From: Chimonanthus salicifolius
Taxonomy: Eukaryota; Streptophyta; Magnoliopsida; Laurales; Calycanthaceae
Assembly (NCBI GenBank): GCA_013350335.1
Contig: CM023532.1
Location: 97,459,853 to 97,523,852, forward strand
DNA length: 64,000 bases
Direction of reading: 5' to 3'
Shown piece by piece: positions 9,546-21,477 of this stretch. Below the pieces are notes generated by a model. The model was not told the DNA's origin. It ran no database searches and saw only the letters and a list, made by a program, of their open reading frames with translations. Position 1 is the stretch's first letter, and the number at the start of each line of letters is the position of its first letter. The position numbers were made by a program, and so were the translations under genes.

Positions 9546-12441
9546 TGTAAACGCCCTGCCCTTTTTCACTCGACGAAAATCAGAGTCTATTTTTTTCTTG
9601 AAATAAATAAAGAGTGAGAGAGAACGGGACGCCACGACACGAGCTAAGTCCGAGCTTCCAAAGCCCGGCCCTTAACTGGCAACCATACGTGTGCGTGGAC
9701 TGAGTCCACTAAAACAGTTCACACGCTTAAGGTTATACTTGTGGAAATAAACATATTGCGGAATTGATATTTGATTACAGAAACCAACCATAACCTTTAC
9801 TTAGAAATGAAGTCAATCACCCAAAACTTAACTGAACTAAATATCTGAAGGTAACGTCAAACCATAGCAAAATAATATCTAGTTATTATAATCCCAAAAT
9901 GCAATTAACTCAAATGCAATGTCCAAAACTAAAACTTAAAAATAAGCAATAAACTGCCCAAGCTCCTAAGCTTGGCTCCTTTCACGTCCATCGTCTGTTC
10001 CGTTCCCTGTACCATCATCTAAGGTAGAAGTAGGGCTTTAGTCAACGCACCCAGTAGGTATTCCAAGTAGGGTCAAACACATGGGATTAATATAAAAATC
10101 ATAATAGATACATAATATCAAATCATGCTAAATCAATACCATGCCATGGGTGTCATATGCCATGATTTCCCACCCATCAACCATATCTCAAAAATACATA
10201 GGTAAACCTCTTGATGAACAAGCCATATCAAGGTATTCATTGTCTTGACTCCCCACGTATGCCTTATCGTCCCACCGAACGGAGCGTGGACTCCTCTTTC
10301 ATTCCAAAACATCATATACCATTTCTCAATCGGAATCGGTGCGGATCCCTCCTCACGTTTGTTTATCGGATACCCCGAATGGAGCGTGGTGTCCTCTCAT
10401 ATGTTCCCTCCCATGCCATGCATGAGATATGAGTGCATCATGCTATTTCACATTAAATTACATAATAGCCTTGAAATTCATTCTTAAAACATAAGCATTT
10501 TGATACCAAAAATAGATCATCAATCATGGAAAGAAAAACCATTGCATGTACATAATCCAAGTGTTTCAGCAAGGTAGGAATCCTACCCACGTCCAAGTAT
10601 TGTATCCTTGATGTTTTCGTGAAGATATAGATCACCTATCACGGCAAAGTCGATCCTACACCCGTTTGTGAAATCCCGTTACCTTAAATTAATTCCACCA
10701 TATAAAATAGTCAAAGTACTTATCCAATTAATTTAAATCATTTCGTACATCCTTCCATTTAAACTTAACCAATTGGAAAAGGAAAATCATACAAAAACTT
10801 TACTTTTAGAAGCAGTGGGGTACCCGTCCGCAGCCCATCTTGCGGACGACAAAAAACCCGTCCTACAGACAGTGACCTGTCCTACATGCATATCTCCCAT
10901 CCGCAGATAGCTCCATGTTATGTTTGTTACCCGTCCGGGGCGGTCGAAACCCAAAATCAGTCCTCATTTGTTTGAAGTAAGACTTAATCCTTCCTCTTAA
11001 AGTTTGTTTCCTTATTCTTTAAAAACATTTTAAACATCATCTTCATTCCATCCCTTGGTTGTTGGTCCTCAACACCTACCCATTCTTTGAATGGATACTG
11101 ACTCTTTGATCATTTATTCCAAAACATATTCCATCTTCAAATGGATATCCAGATTCATGGCTTGCAACGCTTTAGCCAATCCTATCTATCAAATATGGGA
11201 CCCCATGGTTTTGGCCATTCCATAGCTGAAACCATGTTTCCCTTAACTTTTTTTAATCATTAAACCCTTGTTAAACATTACATACCTTTCCCGCGTCTCC
11301 TCCGTTTTTTTAGGTCTGATTTTGCTCCTCCGTCCTACTCCTTCCTTAGACTTTGTTCTTCCTCCAAGTCTAGAGCAATGTGTGTGAAAGAAAGAGATGA
11401 AACCTCCTTGTCCTTCAATGGAGCATTCGGCCAAAGTGTTGATTGAGAGAGGGAGAAAATGAGATGAAAATCTCTATGGATCGGCCAAGGTGGTGTAGTT
11501 TGAGAGAGGGAGAGAGAGAGATAGGAGTGGAGATGAGATTTCTTTTGCTCAAGAGGGAGGGAGAGAGGATCGGCCAAGGAGGGTTTTGGTGGTGTGTGTC
11601 TTTTGTCTAGCCCTAGCCTCCCAAGCACCCACATTAAGGTGTGGTCTTTCCCATGTGCCCCTTGGTCAACCAAGAAGATAAATGGCTTACACTTGGGGCT
11701 TTGTCTTTCCCATGTGTCCCAACCAAGGAGACACATGGCTTACACTTGATGCTTGGTCTTTCCCATGTGTCCCTTGGTCAACCAAGAAGATACATGGATT
11801 ACACTTGGAGCTTGTCTTTCCCATGTGTCCCAACCAAGGAGACACATGGCTTACACTTGGGGCTTGGTCTTTCCCATGTGTCCCTTGGTCAACCAAGAAG
11901 ATACATGGCTTACACTTGGGGCTTTGTCTTTCCCATGTGTCCCAACCAAGGAGACACGTGGCTTACACTTGGGGCTTGGTTTTTCCCATTCAACTCAATC
12001 CCAATTCACTTTGACTCACTTAATTTTCTTGAACTCATTTCCATATAACTCAAGTGATTTTAATTTCCAACTCACCCAAGTCAACCATGGTAGCCGACCA
12101 TGCATGTTACCTTAGACCACTCTTCACCTCACTTGATGAGGTGGATCACATGTCTTAGGTCTTAATTGGGTACATGACCCGATTAAATCAATTCCTTACC
12201 CATTTACCTTAAAAATCAATTCATTTTGACCCATTGGGTCCCAATTGGGTATTTGACCCAATTAACTACATTTACCGAATTAATTAGAATCAAACTCTAT
12301 CCATGATCCGTTGGATCATAATTGGGCCATTGCCCCAATTCTTACCCATCTAACATTCATTCCATCTATCAATATTAAATTTAACAATTAAAATAGATAA
12401 TATTCGATATAATAATGCATTTGAAAATCCGGGATGTTACA
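9546..12441 (-). repeat. Solo LTR subtype A, minus strand
   Basis: 2896 bases. On the plus strand it runs from TGTAAACGCCCTGCCC to CCGGGATGTTACA, that is, the LTR 3' end to its 5' end. Flanks are GCTTG (9541-9545) and TCTTG (12442-12446), a 4-of-5 match consistent with an aged 5-base target duplication. Copia-type sequence resumes on both sides and no internal sequence is present, so it is a solo LTR. Unlike its relatives it has lost the hairpin array and carries a different tandem repeat. Confidence 0.85.
11640..11985. repeat. Compound tandem repeat of alternating ~58 and ~52-base units
   Basis: Two related units alternate. One contains CCCTTGGTCAACCAAGAAGA, the other CCCAACCAAGGAGACACATG; both share TCTTTCCCATGTGTCCC and GGCTTACACTTGG. 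About three 110-base double units are present. Open frames on both strands over this stretch are repeat by-products, not genes. Confidence 0.85.
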
Positions 12442-13136
12442 TCTTGAGAACACCTTTAAGACATCACAACTCTTAAAGGGAAAGAAGACATTGCATTCTA
12501 CTAAGGGGAGATCAATGCTGAAATGAAATTCCTTCAAAATGAAGGGGGAGTAGATGTCTGCCTACCAATCTTTGTCAATTGAATGACAAAATGGGGGAGA
12601 AATTAGTAGAAGCTATAAGACATCAAAACCAATTATGAAGACTGATTAGTAAAGCCGAAGTGCTTGGACCTCTAGGAAGAGAAAGCCATGAAGGGGAAGA
12701 ATATGAAGAAACCAATGGACATGAAAGTGAATATCTATGCTTGGAGTTTGGGAGATCAAGCTCAAAGAAGATTGAGGGAGAAAATCCTCTCAACACTGAT
12801 AGCTTGGATAAGCTATGGGTAGTGTTGGTTGCTAGGAAATCATGGTGTTAGAGGGAAGTATGAATACCAATCTTGTTTAGTCCACGGTTGCATATTTATG
12901 TTTTGGACTAATGTCTCTAATGATTTTCTACTGTTGCTTGCTTATGTGCTTGAACAGGAAAACACAAAATGAAACAAATTGAACAAAAATATGTGAAGAT
13001 CATAATATTGTTTTCCATTTGAATATGTACATGTAATCAATGTAATATTTTTTATATTCAAACGTGATGTAATAAGACTGGGATTGTAATTGGGTTAGCC
13101 TCTAGGTTTTGTCATGAAATTAACAAAGGGGGAGAT
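12442..13136 (+). mobile_element. Ty1/copia-like internal remnant, 3' end with polypurine tract
   Basis: Continuation of the copia-like element after the solo LTR. It has two AAAATGGGGGAGA / AATGAAGGGGGAGTAG-type stretches (near 12537 and 12588) and ends in AAAGGGGGAGATTG next to the TGTTAGTGCCCC LTR start at 13137. This purine tract before TGTT is typical for the 3' end of plant copia elements. No conserved protein motif is visible in this stretch. Confidence 0.55.
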
Positions 13137-14900
13137 TGTTAGTGCCCCGGCTTCACCGAGTCCCTAAGGTTGTCAATTTCATGACTCGAGAAGAAGCATT
13201 TGCTAGAAGCTTGAAGACTCAAGGTGATCAAAGAAGAAAAATCATGCTCCACCGGATTGAAGCTCATCATTATGGAAATAACAAAAAATAGGTATTTGGC
13301 CATAGATGAGTTTAGGTGGTACCCACACCTTAGGAAGACCATTCTTAGGCTTAGTTGAACAAATGGTAAAATCATAAAAGGCCCAGAGAGGAAGTTTGAC
13401 AGTGAATTGTAACCCAACTTGGAAATATATATTTGGTTTCACTGTCAGCTCGACCAGTCGTTCTCACCGACCCCTCGGTGGAGACAGGATCGACCCATCG
13501 TGGTTAAAGACTGGTCGGCCAAATTGACAAAGGTACTGGAACAGAGAACTGTCATTCTGGGTGTGCCTCTGATCGAGAGTCTCGTATGCATGGACCCCTC
13601 AGTGAAAGACTGAAACGACCCCTCGTGGTCAACTACTCTTCGATAAAGACTTGTGAGTTCTGGACTTTGAACTCAAGTGGGCTCTCAAGAAAACAGACAT
13701 ATTGGTAGTTCAAGACCGATCGAGAGTACCAGGACCGACCCCTCAGTAAAGGACGACAGGTCGGTCTGGATAAGATTGGTTTCCGGAATTAAAAATCTGT
13801 CAGCATGGTGTTGCCCCAGACCGAGCCTCTCGTATGGACCGACCTCTCAGTTGCATGACTGTCGACCCATCGGTGACACAGACATGTCGACCGGGAAAGA
13901 ATTAAATCGTTGGGAGTGCATTTAATGCGAAATGGTTGGGTTGTTTAACGGTAATATTTCTAGTCACCGATCCCTCGGTGCTCGCGACCTTTTGGTACAT
14001 AACCGTTTCTGCAACTGGTTGCTTTCTCTATAAATACCAATCTTTGTGCAACTAGTTGGTATCCTTTGACAAATCCGTTGGACCTTCATCATTATCAGTG
14101 AGCTTAACAAGGGCCAACAAAAGGATCACTCTCTCTCTTGTGCTTACACTTTGAAATCTATTTCAACTAATCATATGGATTGAGTTTGTTAGAGAAAGAG
14201 AGGGGAAAGGATGAACAACTAAGATAGATATTGGTAGAACTAGTTCGCTAGTCACCTTGAGATTATGATTGTTTTACAACGGATAAAAGTCGGAGAATCG
14301 GCACACATTGGGTGGATCTTGAAGAAGCACACATCAACGAGACAGAACAAAAAAGGCAAGTGCTTCTTTACTTTAATTTTCTTTAAAATCTTTGTCATGA
14401 AAGTGGATTAAGGAGACTTGGCTCCGGAACCACTATAAAAAATCTAGAGCGTTGTCTCCGACACATGTGGTAGGTGGAATTCCCAGCCAAATGAATAGGT
14501 GGAATTCTTATTCTACATGTGGTGGGTGAAATTCCCAGCCGATTGAGTAAGCTGGAATTCTTACTCTAATTGTGGGGGCATAAGTCCCCACTTAGTGAAT
14601 TTGGGGATAGCTCAAGGTTGAGTTAGTCCTAACAGTGGATGTAGGTTGGCTAATCGAACAACTATAAATTTGGTCTTATGGTGTTTGATCTTTGTGTATT
14701 TGTATTTAGTATTTAAGTACTCTTTTCAACACACATTACTTTGCATTTGATTATCTTTATTTATACATTGTGCACAAACATTGATAATCAACCAATATGC
14801 AAAGCATTATAAACTTAGTCTGATCATTTAAGTAATTAAGAACAATTCATCACACTAAATAAATCTTTTGATTAAAATAGTCATTCCGCTGCACTTAAAC
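13137..14900 (+). repeat. Copia-type LTR (family F), 3' LTR; right end approximate
   Basis: Starts TGTTAGTGCCCCGGCTTCAC after a polypurine tract. A second, truncated copy starts at 24437 and matches over about 0.8 kb. It contains repeated ACCGACCCCTCGGT-type dyads, a possible TATA stretch (TCTATAAATACC near 14026) and, further on, near-repeats GGTGGAATTCCCAGCC / GGTGGAATTCTTATTC (14470-14570). The end was not fixed because no second complete copy or flanking duplication is visible; a change to A/T-rich sequence occurs near 14900. Confidence 0.6.
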
Positions 14901-14936
14901 TTTAAACAATCAATAAATTCGTAAACACCATGGAGC

Positions 14937-16665
14937 TATACTATTAATGGTTTGCCCGATTGCAAATATAAATTTAAAACACCAAATCTTTTGTGGCACA
15001 ACAAGTTGTTGGCGCCGTTATCAGAGAAAAAGTAAATTTATGTTTTTGAATTTTGTGTTTTTAAAAATACTGTTACTTTTGGAAAATTCTATTTCAGGCA
15101 ACTATTTAAAATTGTGTGTTTCTATTTTTAAAAACTATAATTTTAGAAGGTTACCTAAGTTTAAAATTTTCTTTTTAAAATAGTAGAAATTTTATAATTT
15201 ATATAGATTTGTAGGTCTTACTAAATTTAGAAACTTGTTTAATTAAGAAATTTCTATTTTTAGTAATTTTCTAAACTCATACAAATTCTTACTTTAGGAT
15301 TTTTCTAATATTGGAAAGATACTTCTTTTTAGAATATTCTAATTTTGGAAAACGAACTAAATTTGAAAAGTTTTAAAACTTCTATCCATGGAAAGTCTTA
15401 CAATTATGTAATTTTAGAAAAAAATCAATTTTTAAAAAGTTGTCTAATTTTGGACGTGTCTAATTTTGGAAAATTTCTAATCTTAGAAAGTTCTTAAGTT
15501 TAGAAATTTATCAAAGCTTAGAAGGTTTCCAATTGGGGTGTGTAATTCTAAATAAAGTAATTAAAGATCATTAGAAAAAAATTGTATTCGAATGGATTAA
15601 TTTTGGGCTAGAACTTCACCGTTTCATTAATTTAATGGAATTTAATTTTAGAAATTTATTTATGACCTTGATTTAATTTCAAATTCTTAATTAGGTTTTA
15701 ACATTTTAATTTCTCTACTAGTTATAACAGTAAAAACGATTTTGACTTTGATTTTTTTTAAAAAAAATTCCAAAATTCTAATAAATTGTAATTTTAATTT
15801 CATATTATGAATAAAATAAAGGTGTGCTGAATAGTTTATGGTTTTCCAAATTTTTAATTCATGTTTTATGATGATTTGATTTTGTTTTAATTCTTTTTAT
15901 AAAAAATATTTTGGATTTAATTCAAGGTTTTTCAAATTGCATGCACTGAAATATTTAGACTAATTAGAATTCGTTTTTAGATCTAAGGCTCTTGTTTTCA
16001 AAAGTGCACTGAAATATTTAGAGTTGGAAAAAAAAAATCAATTCTGTTTAGTCTAAAATTTATTTAAGAAATTCTTGATTATTAAATTTATTGTTTTTAT
16101 ATCTATAATTTTAATTAATTAAAGATTTGAATGTGTGTTTATAATTTATATGAGTTTTATAGTCTAGGACTTTATTTTATTTTCAAAATATGGAAATATG
16201 TAAATATATATTTTTTTTACATTTAATTTTTTTCTATAAATTCAAAATTTAAGAAATTGTGGAAGTAGGTTGGAAATATTTTATTTGCATCTTAATTTTA
16301 TAGTTTTAAATGGAATTAAGGTTATTTATAATTTCTAGATTAATTCAACACCATCTTACATGAATTTAGTACAAATAAGATAATTCCATGAAATTTATAG
16401 AACTTAATGATAAAATTTTGATTGCTAGGATTTTACTGAAAATTGGATTCCAAAATTTTTCAATTTCTAATTTTAGATGTTATTTCTATTTTTATTATTT
16501 GTTTCCCATTTTTAGAAAGTTTTTACATTAAGTTATATTTCCAAGATTAGAGTTTTGGTTTCTATATTTAGATTTATTTCCATAATCTTATAATGACTTA
16601 TACCTTAATATCTCAATTGCATATATTTTGCATGTTCCCTGTGGGTTCGTACTCGCACTCCTGAA
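14937..16665 (+). repeat. Athila/Tat-like LTR-end/leader unit 1
   Basis: Begins TATACTATTAATGGTTTGCC, followed by a tRNA-Asp-like primer site and then about 1.6 kb of A/T-rich sequence with many TTTTAGAAA and TTTTGGAAA motifs. It closes near 16640 with TGTTCCCTGTGGGTTCG, the conserved stretch at the end of Athila/Tat LTRs. Unit 2 then restarts with the same opening. No coding motif is visible. Confidence 0.6.
15010..15027 (+). other. Primer binding site, tRNA-Asp type, degenerate
   Basis: TGGCGCCGTTATCAGAGA resembles the TGGCGCCGTTGCCGGGGA primer site used by Athila-group elements. Weaker equivalents occupy 16741-16758 and 21552-21569 at the same place in units 2 and 4. Confidence 0.5.
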
Positions 16666-17665
16666 TCTATACTATTAATGGTTTGTCTGATTGCAAATAT
16701 AAATTTAAAACACCATATCTTTTGTGGCACAACAAGGTTTTAGGGCCGTTCTCTAAGAAAAAGCAAATATATGTTTTTAAATTTTGTGTTTTTAAAAATA
16801 CAGCTAATTTTAGAAATTTCTATTTTAGGTAACTATTTAAATTTGGTAGTTTCTATTTTTAGAAAGTATAATTTTAGAACGTTCCTTATGTTTAAAAGTT
16901 TATTTTTAAAGTAGTAGAAATTCTAGAATTTACATAGAATTGGAAGTTTTAATAAATTTAGAAACTTGTTGAATATAGAAATTTCTATATTTAGAAATTT
17001 TCAAAACTCAAACAATTTCTTATTTTAGGATTTTTCGAATGTTTAGGAATATTCTAGTTCTATAAAACGAACTAAATTTGGAAAGTTTTAAAACTTCTGT
17101 TTATGGAAAGTCTTACAATTATGTAATTTTAGAAAAAAATTATTTTTAGAAAGTTGTCTAATTTTGTAGGTGTCTAACTCTGGAAAATTTCTAATCTTAG
17201 AAAGTTCCTAATTTTAGAAATTTATCAAAGGTTAGAAAGTTTCTAATTGTGGTGCCTAATTCTAAATAAATGAATAAAGCAAATAAAGATCATTGGAAAA
17301 AAAATTGTATTCGAATGGATTAATTTTGGGCTTGAACTTCAACTTTTCATTAGTTTAATGGAATTTAATTTTAGAAATTTATTTATGACCTTGATTTAAT
17401 TTCAAATTCTTAAGTAGGTTTTAAATATTTTAATTTCTTTACTAATTATAACATTAGGAATTTGACTCTGATGATTTTAAGGAGTGCTTGGAGAGGAATT
17501 GTAGAAGAAGAATTCAAAAAGAGATAAGGAATTTTGATGTCTAGCTAGGGTTCCAAAGGTTGGTGGATTTCGATTTTGACTTTGATTTTCTTATATTTTT
17601 TTATTCAAAATTCCATTAAAATGTAATTTTAATTTCTTATTTTTAATAAAATAAAGGTGTGTCGA
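16666..17665 (+). repeat. Athila/Tat-like unit 2, left part, split by solo LTR
   Basis: Repeats the unit 1 order from CTATACTATTAATGGTTTG, with clear divergence. At 17665 it is interrupted within GGTGTG-CTGAATAG (as read in unit 1) and resumes at 20771 (ACCGAATAGTTTATGG). Units 1 and 4 are uninterrupted at the same point (about 15825 and 22497), which fixes the insertion. Confidence 0.65.
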
Positions 17666-17713
17666 TGTAACGCCCCGCCCTTTTTCACTCGCTTCTTCCC
17701 GTAAATCAGAGTC

Positions 17714-17718
<5 letters not shown>

Positions 17719-17792
<74 letters not shown>
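17719..17792. repeat. (TA)37 microsatellite
   Basis: 74 bases of uninterrupted TA at the place where sister LTRs have an A-rich run (TTATAAAAAAAAATATATAC). An open frame of alternating Ile-Tyr over it is an artefact. Confidence 0.95.
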
Positions 17793-17793
<1 letters not shown>

Positions 17794-18888
17794 CAGAGTA
17801 GATTGATAGAGCACGGGACATCACGACGCGCGCTAAGTCCGAACTTCTAAAGTCCGACCCTTAACTGGCCAACCCAATGTGTGCATGGACTAAGTCCACG
17901 AAAACGGTTCACACATAACAAAATCAACTTGCAGAATAAAATCATTAAATGCGGAATTATAATAGAACCAAGTTCTATTCCATTCAGATAGCAAAGTACG
18001 TCAAGTCCTTAATCATCATTCAAATACCATAATTATCAAAATTAACATCCAAGCATCTAAGTTATTACATTCCGAAATCTAGATACTCAATTACAAGTCC
18101 ATAAGTAACTTTATTTAACATATAAAAATAAATCATCCAAGCTCCTATGCCTGGCCCGTCTTGCGTTCATCGTTCGCCTGATTTCCTGTGTCACCCACTA
18201 GGGTAGAAGTAGGGCGTTAGAACAACGCGCCCAGTAGGTATTCCAGTTACGGCTAACACATGGTCAGTACAAAACATATATAATAATATCGTGATATCAA
18301 AAACCATATAAACCATGCCATGCAATGATGACAAATGCAATGAGTCACACCCATCACATGTACATAAAAGTACCCACCACTAGGTCTTTCGAACGCCCCG
18401 ATGGAGTGTGGATCCTCCGGTTCCTTCTTGATGGAAAAGCACATCAAGGTACCCACATAGGTTTTTCGGACGCCTGACGGAGTGTGGACCCTCCGGTTAC
18501 AAATCCTTCACCCCATGCCATGCATGAGATGCCAATGAAAACACATGCTATTTTATCATATAAACATAGCATTAAAATCATAATTTGAACATATCCAACA
18601 CATGCTATTTTAATTATATAAACATAGCATTTAAAAATCATAATTTGAAACATATCCTTTGCAGCATATATTCAGCAAAAGTAAGATAAAAACAATGTAC
18701 TTAAAACCCATGGCTTCAAAGAGGTAGAAGCCTACCAAAAACTACTAACATGTCCTTGCGTCTTTCGTCCGATAACCACTCACGATCGTAAACACCTTGT
18801 GAGGTCCCGTTACCTTATAATATAATAATAAATCAAAACCAAGTCCCACTTGATTTACAATATTTTAAGTCCATAAACCAATCCCCAT

Positions 18889-19947
18889 GGGGTTTGGCCA
18901 TACACCATGGCCAAACCCATGGTCTACCATTTTCTCACTTATTTACCAAATTGTCATTATAGATATCCATAGCCATTTTCCTTGCTTAAGTTCCAAAATA
19001 ATCCATACAATAATTCATGGGGTTCAGCCATACACCATGGCCAAGCCCTATGTCCAATATTTTCACATATTTACAAGAGTGCCATTGATTCCATTAATTC
19101 TACATAATTACTAAGATGCCATTCATGGCTATCATAACCCATAATCCAATCCTTAGTCCCAACATGATCCATCAAATATTCCCCATGTGGTTCGGCCATA
19201 CACCATGGCCGAACCCATGGTCCTTCATTCTAGACCCTATTTACAAAATTGCCATTGGCCTAATTATTTCCAACTTTCCATTCATTAACACATAAACCTA
19301 AACCCATGAAAATTGGTTCATTGGGTTTCGGCCAAGCACCATGGCCGAACCATATGATATCTAAGTTTCCATTTTTATCAACTTCCATTATTAGTAAACC
19401 CATAATTAACAAGTCCATATTTAGAAAGTTTCCTAATTTATCATCCATCCTTCCATAATTAGATAATTTCCAAATTTATCATGCTTCCTTCCATAATTAG
19501 ATAGTTTCCTAATTTAGCATGCAACGTCCATACTTAGAAATCATCTTCCATAAATAAAAGTTTTCTAATTTAGCAGCCTCCTTTCATAATTAGAAACTTT
19601 CCCATTTAATAACTATACTCCATTTTAATCAATAATCAAACATCAAAAATACCAATACAACACCATGGGGTTTGGCCATACACCATGGCCGAACCCTATG
19701 GTTCATAATCTTCCCTAAAAATTATTAAACAATAACATTCATCCCTTCAAAACTTTGGTATTCCTTCCCTGGTTTTTATCATTCAAACGATCATTAAATA
19801 AACCGTGTCCTTGCATTAAAAAAAGAATCATTAAAGTTCTTCCATGGGGTTCGGCCATATGTGGTTCATCATTCATTAATTGATACTCCAATCATCTCCC
19901 ATTCTTCTTCTGAACCCTATGGTTCGGCCATACACCATGGCTGAACC
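18889..19947. repeat. Hairpin array in minus-strand solo LTR
   Basis: Inverted repeats of GGGTTCGGCCAT type at about 18889, 19019, 19189, 19323, 19665 and 19920, with a half copy at 19845-19860. Several arms carry transitions in CG context (GGTTTGGCC, GGTTCAGCC), as expected for methylated repeats that are decaying. Confidence 0.85.
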
Positions 19948-20770
19948 CTATGGTTCTTTTCTCTTAAAACAAATTTATCAAATAAAAATACTAACCGGTT
20001 CTGATTGATTCTTGCTCTTCCAATCCTTCTCCTTTTTTCTTAATTTTTTCCAAACCAAGAACACCTCTTGCTGGCTGCCTTCTCCTTCTCCTTGTTCTTG
20101 CCGTGAATGAGAACTAGAGAGAGGGAGAGAGAGAAAGAAAATTGGAGAGAGAGATGTGCAATCCGTCTGCCCTTGTCCTTCTCTCCTTTTATTACTTACA
20201 ATTAAACCCAACTTAGAAGGTGCTTAAGATAGCCAATCCCCCTTAGGCCGTGCGCCCCTTTTCTTAATTAGTATTGCCGTGTGCCCTTTGTATCTCTATG
20301 CTCCTCCCTTCTATTATTCCATTCGATCATATTAAAATAGCAATTGTCGACCTTGGCTTCCCACTTTAGAGAGTCCTACTTAAAAGATGTTATGCGTCCC
20401 TCTAGCCTTTCCTAACAAGGAAAGGACACTTTTCCAAGATACACTAGCCTATCTTATCTTGTATGCGCATATCACATGGATATGCACATGTCATATTCGG
20501 CCATGCACAATATCTCTATATTTAATATTTCTTAGATATCTTCTCAAGATATCCTAACACATCATGCGCATAACAATTAATTTATATCCCTTGCATTACT
20601 AATTTAATTCAGCCTCAATTAGTTTTTTATTGAAACAAATTCCACAATCTGTTGGGTCTTAATTGGGCAATGACCCAACACTTACCCATAGACGATCCAT
20701 ATCTAATAATTCACAAATTAAATGGGTAATTTTCATATATAATAAAAAATTGAAAATCCGGGGTGTTACA

Positions 20771-21477
20771 ACCGAATAGTTTATGGTTTTCCAAAATTTT
20801 AATTCATGTTTTGTGAGGATTTGATTTTGTTTTAATTCTTTTTATAAAGAACACGTTGGATTTAATTCAAGTTTTTTCAAATTACATGCACTGAAATATG
20901 TTTTTAAATTTTGCGTTTTTAGGAATACTATTACTTTTGGAAATTTCTATTATAGGCAACTATTTCTAATTGGTAGTTTCTATTTTTAGAAACTATAATT
21001 TTAGAAGGTTACTTAAGTTTAAAAGTTTCATTTTAAATATAAGAAATTTTAGAATTTGTACATATTTGGAAGTCTTAATAAATTTGGAAACTTGTTGAAT
21101 ATATAAATTTCTATTTTTAGAAATTTTCTAAACTCAGACATTTTCTTATTTTACGATTTTTCTAATGTTGGATAGATACTTCATTTTAGGAATATTCTAG
21201 TGTTTGAAAACGAACTAAAGTTGGAAAGTTTTAAATCTTCTGTCTATTGGAAGTCTTACGATTATGTAATTCGAGAAAAATTCTATTTTTAGAAAGTTGC
21301 CTAATTTTGGAGGAGTTTAATTCTGGAAAGTTTCTACATTAAGTTATATTTCTAAGATTAGAGTTTTGATTCCTATATTTAGATTTATTTCCATGATCTA
21401 GTAATGACTTATACCATAATATCTCAATAACATATATTTTGCATGTTCTCTGTGGGTTCGAACTCTCACTCCCAATA
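20771..21477 (+). repeat. Athila/Tat-like unit 2 right end joined to partial unit 3
   Basis: Resumes unit 2 after the solo LTR, then near 20903 jumps from TGCACTGAAATAT to the post-primer-site sequence of another unit. It has a further internal deletion near 21320 before closing with GTTCTCTGTGGGTTCG. Confidence 0.5.

Larger units (their letters stand above)
17666..20770 (-). repeat. Solo LTR subtype A, minus strand
   Basis: 3105 bases, plus-strand TGTAACGCCCCGCCC to CCGGGGTGTTACA. Flanks GTCGA (17661-17665) and ACCGA (20771-20775) are an imperfect target duplication. It interrupts an Athila/Tat-like unit whose sister copies are intact at that point. It holds six full GGGTTCGGCC hairpins and one half copy between 18889 and 19947, and the conserved stem at 18212-18232. 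A (TA)n run lies near its 3' end. Confidence 0.9.

Noticed and set aside
11641..12115. Overlapping open frames on both strands with repeated peptides
   Set aside because: By-products of the alternating tandem repeat; open in several frames at once.
12660..12851. 63-residue charged open frame
   Set aside because: In the 3' non-coding end of a copia-like remnant; no domain and no support beyond length.
17591..17824. Open frame with a long Ile-Tyr run
   Set aside because: It is the translation of a (TA)37 microsatellite within an LTR.
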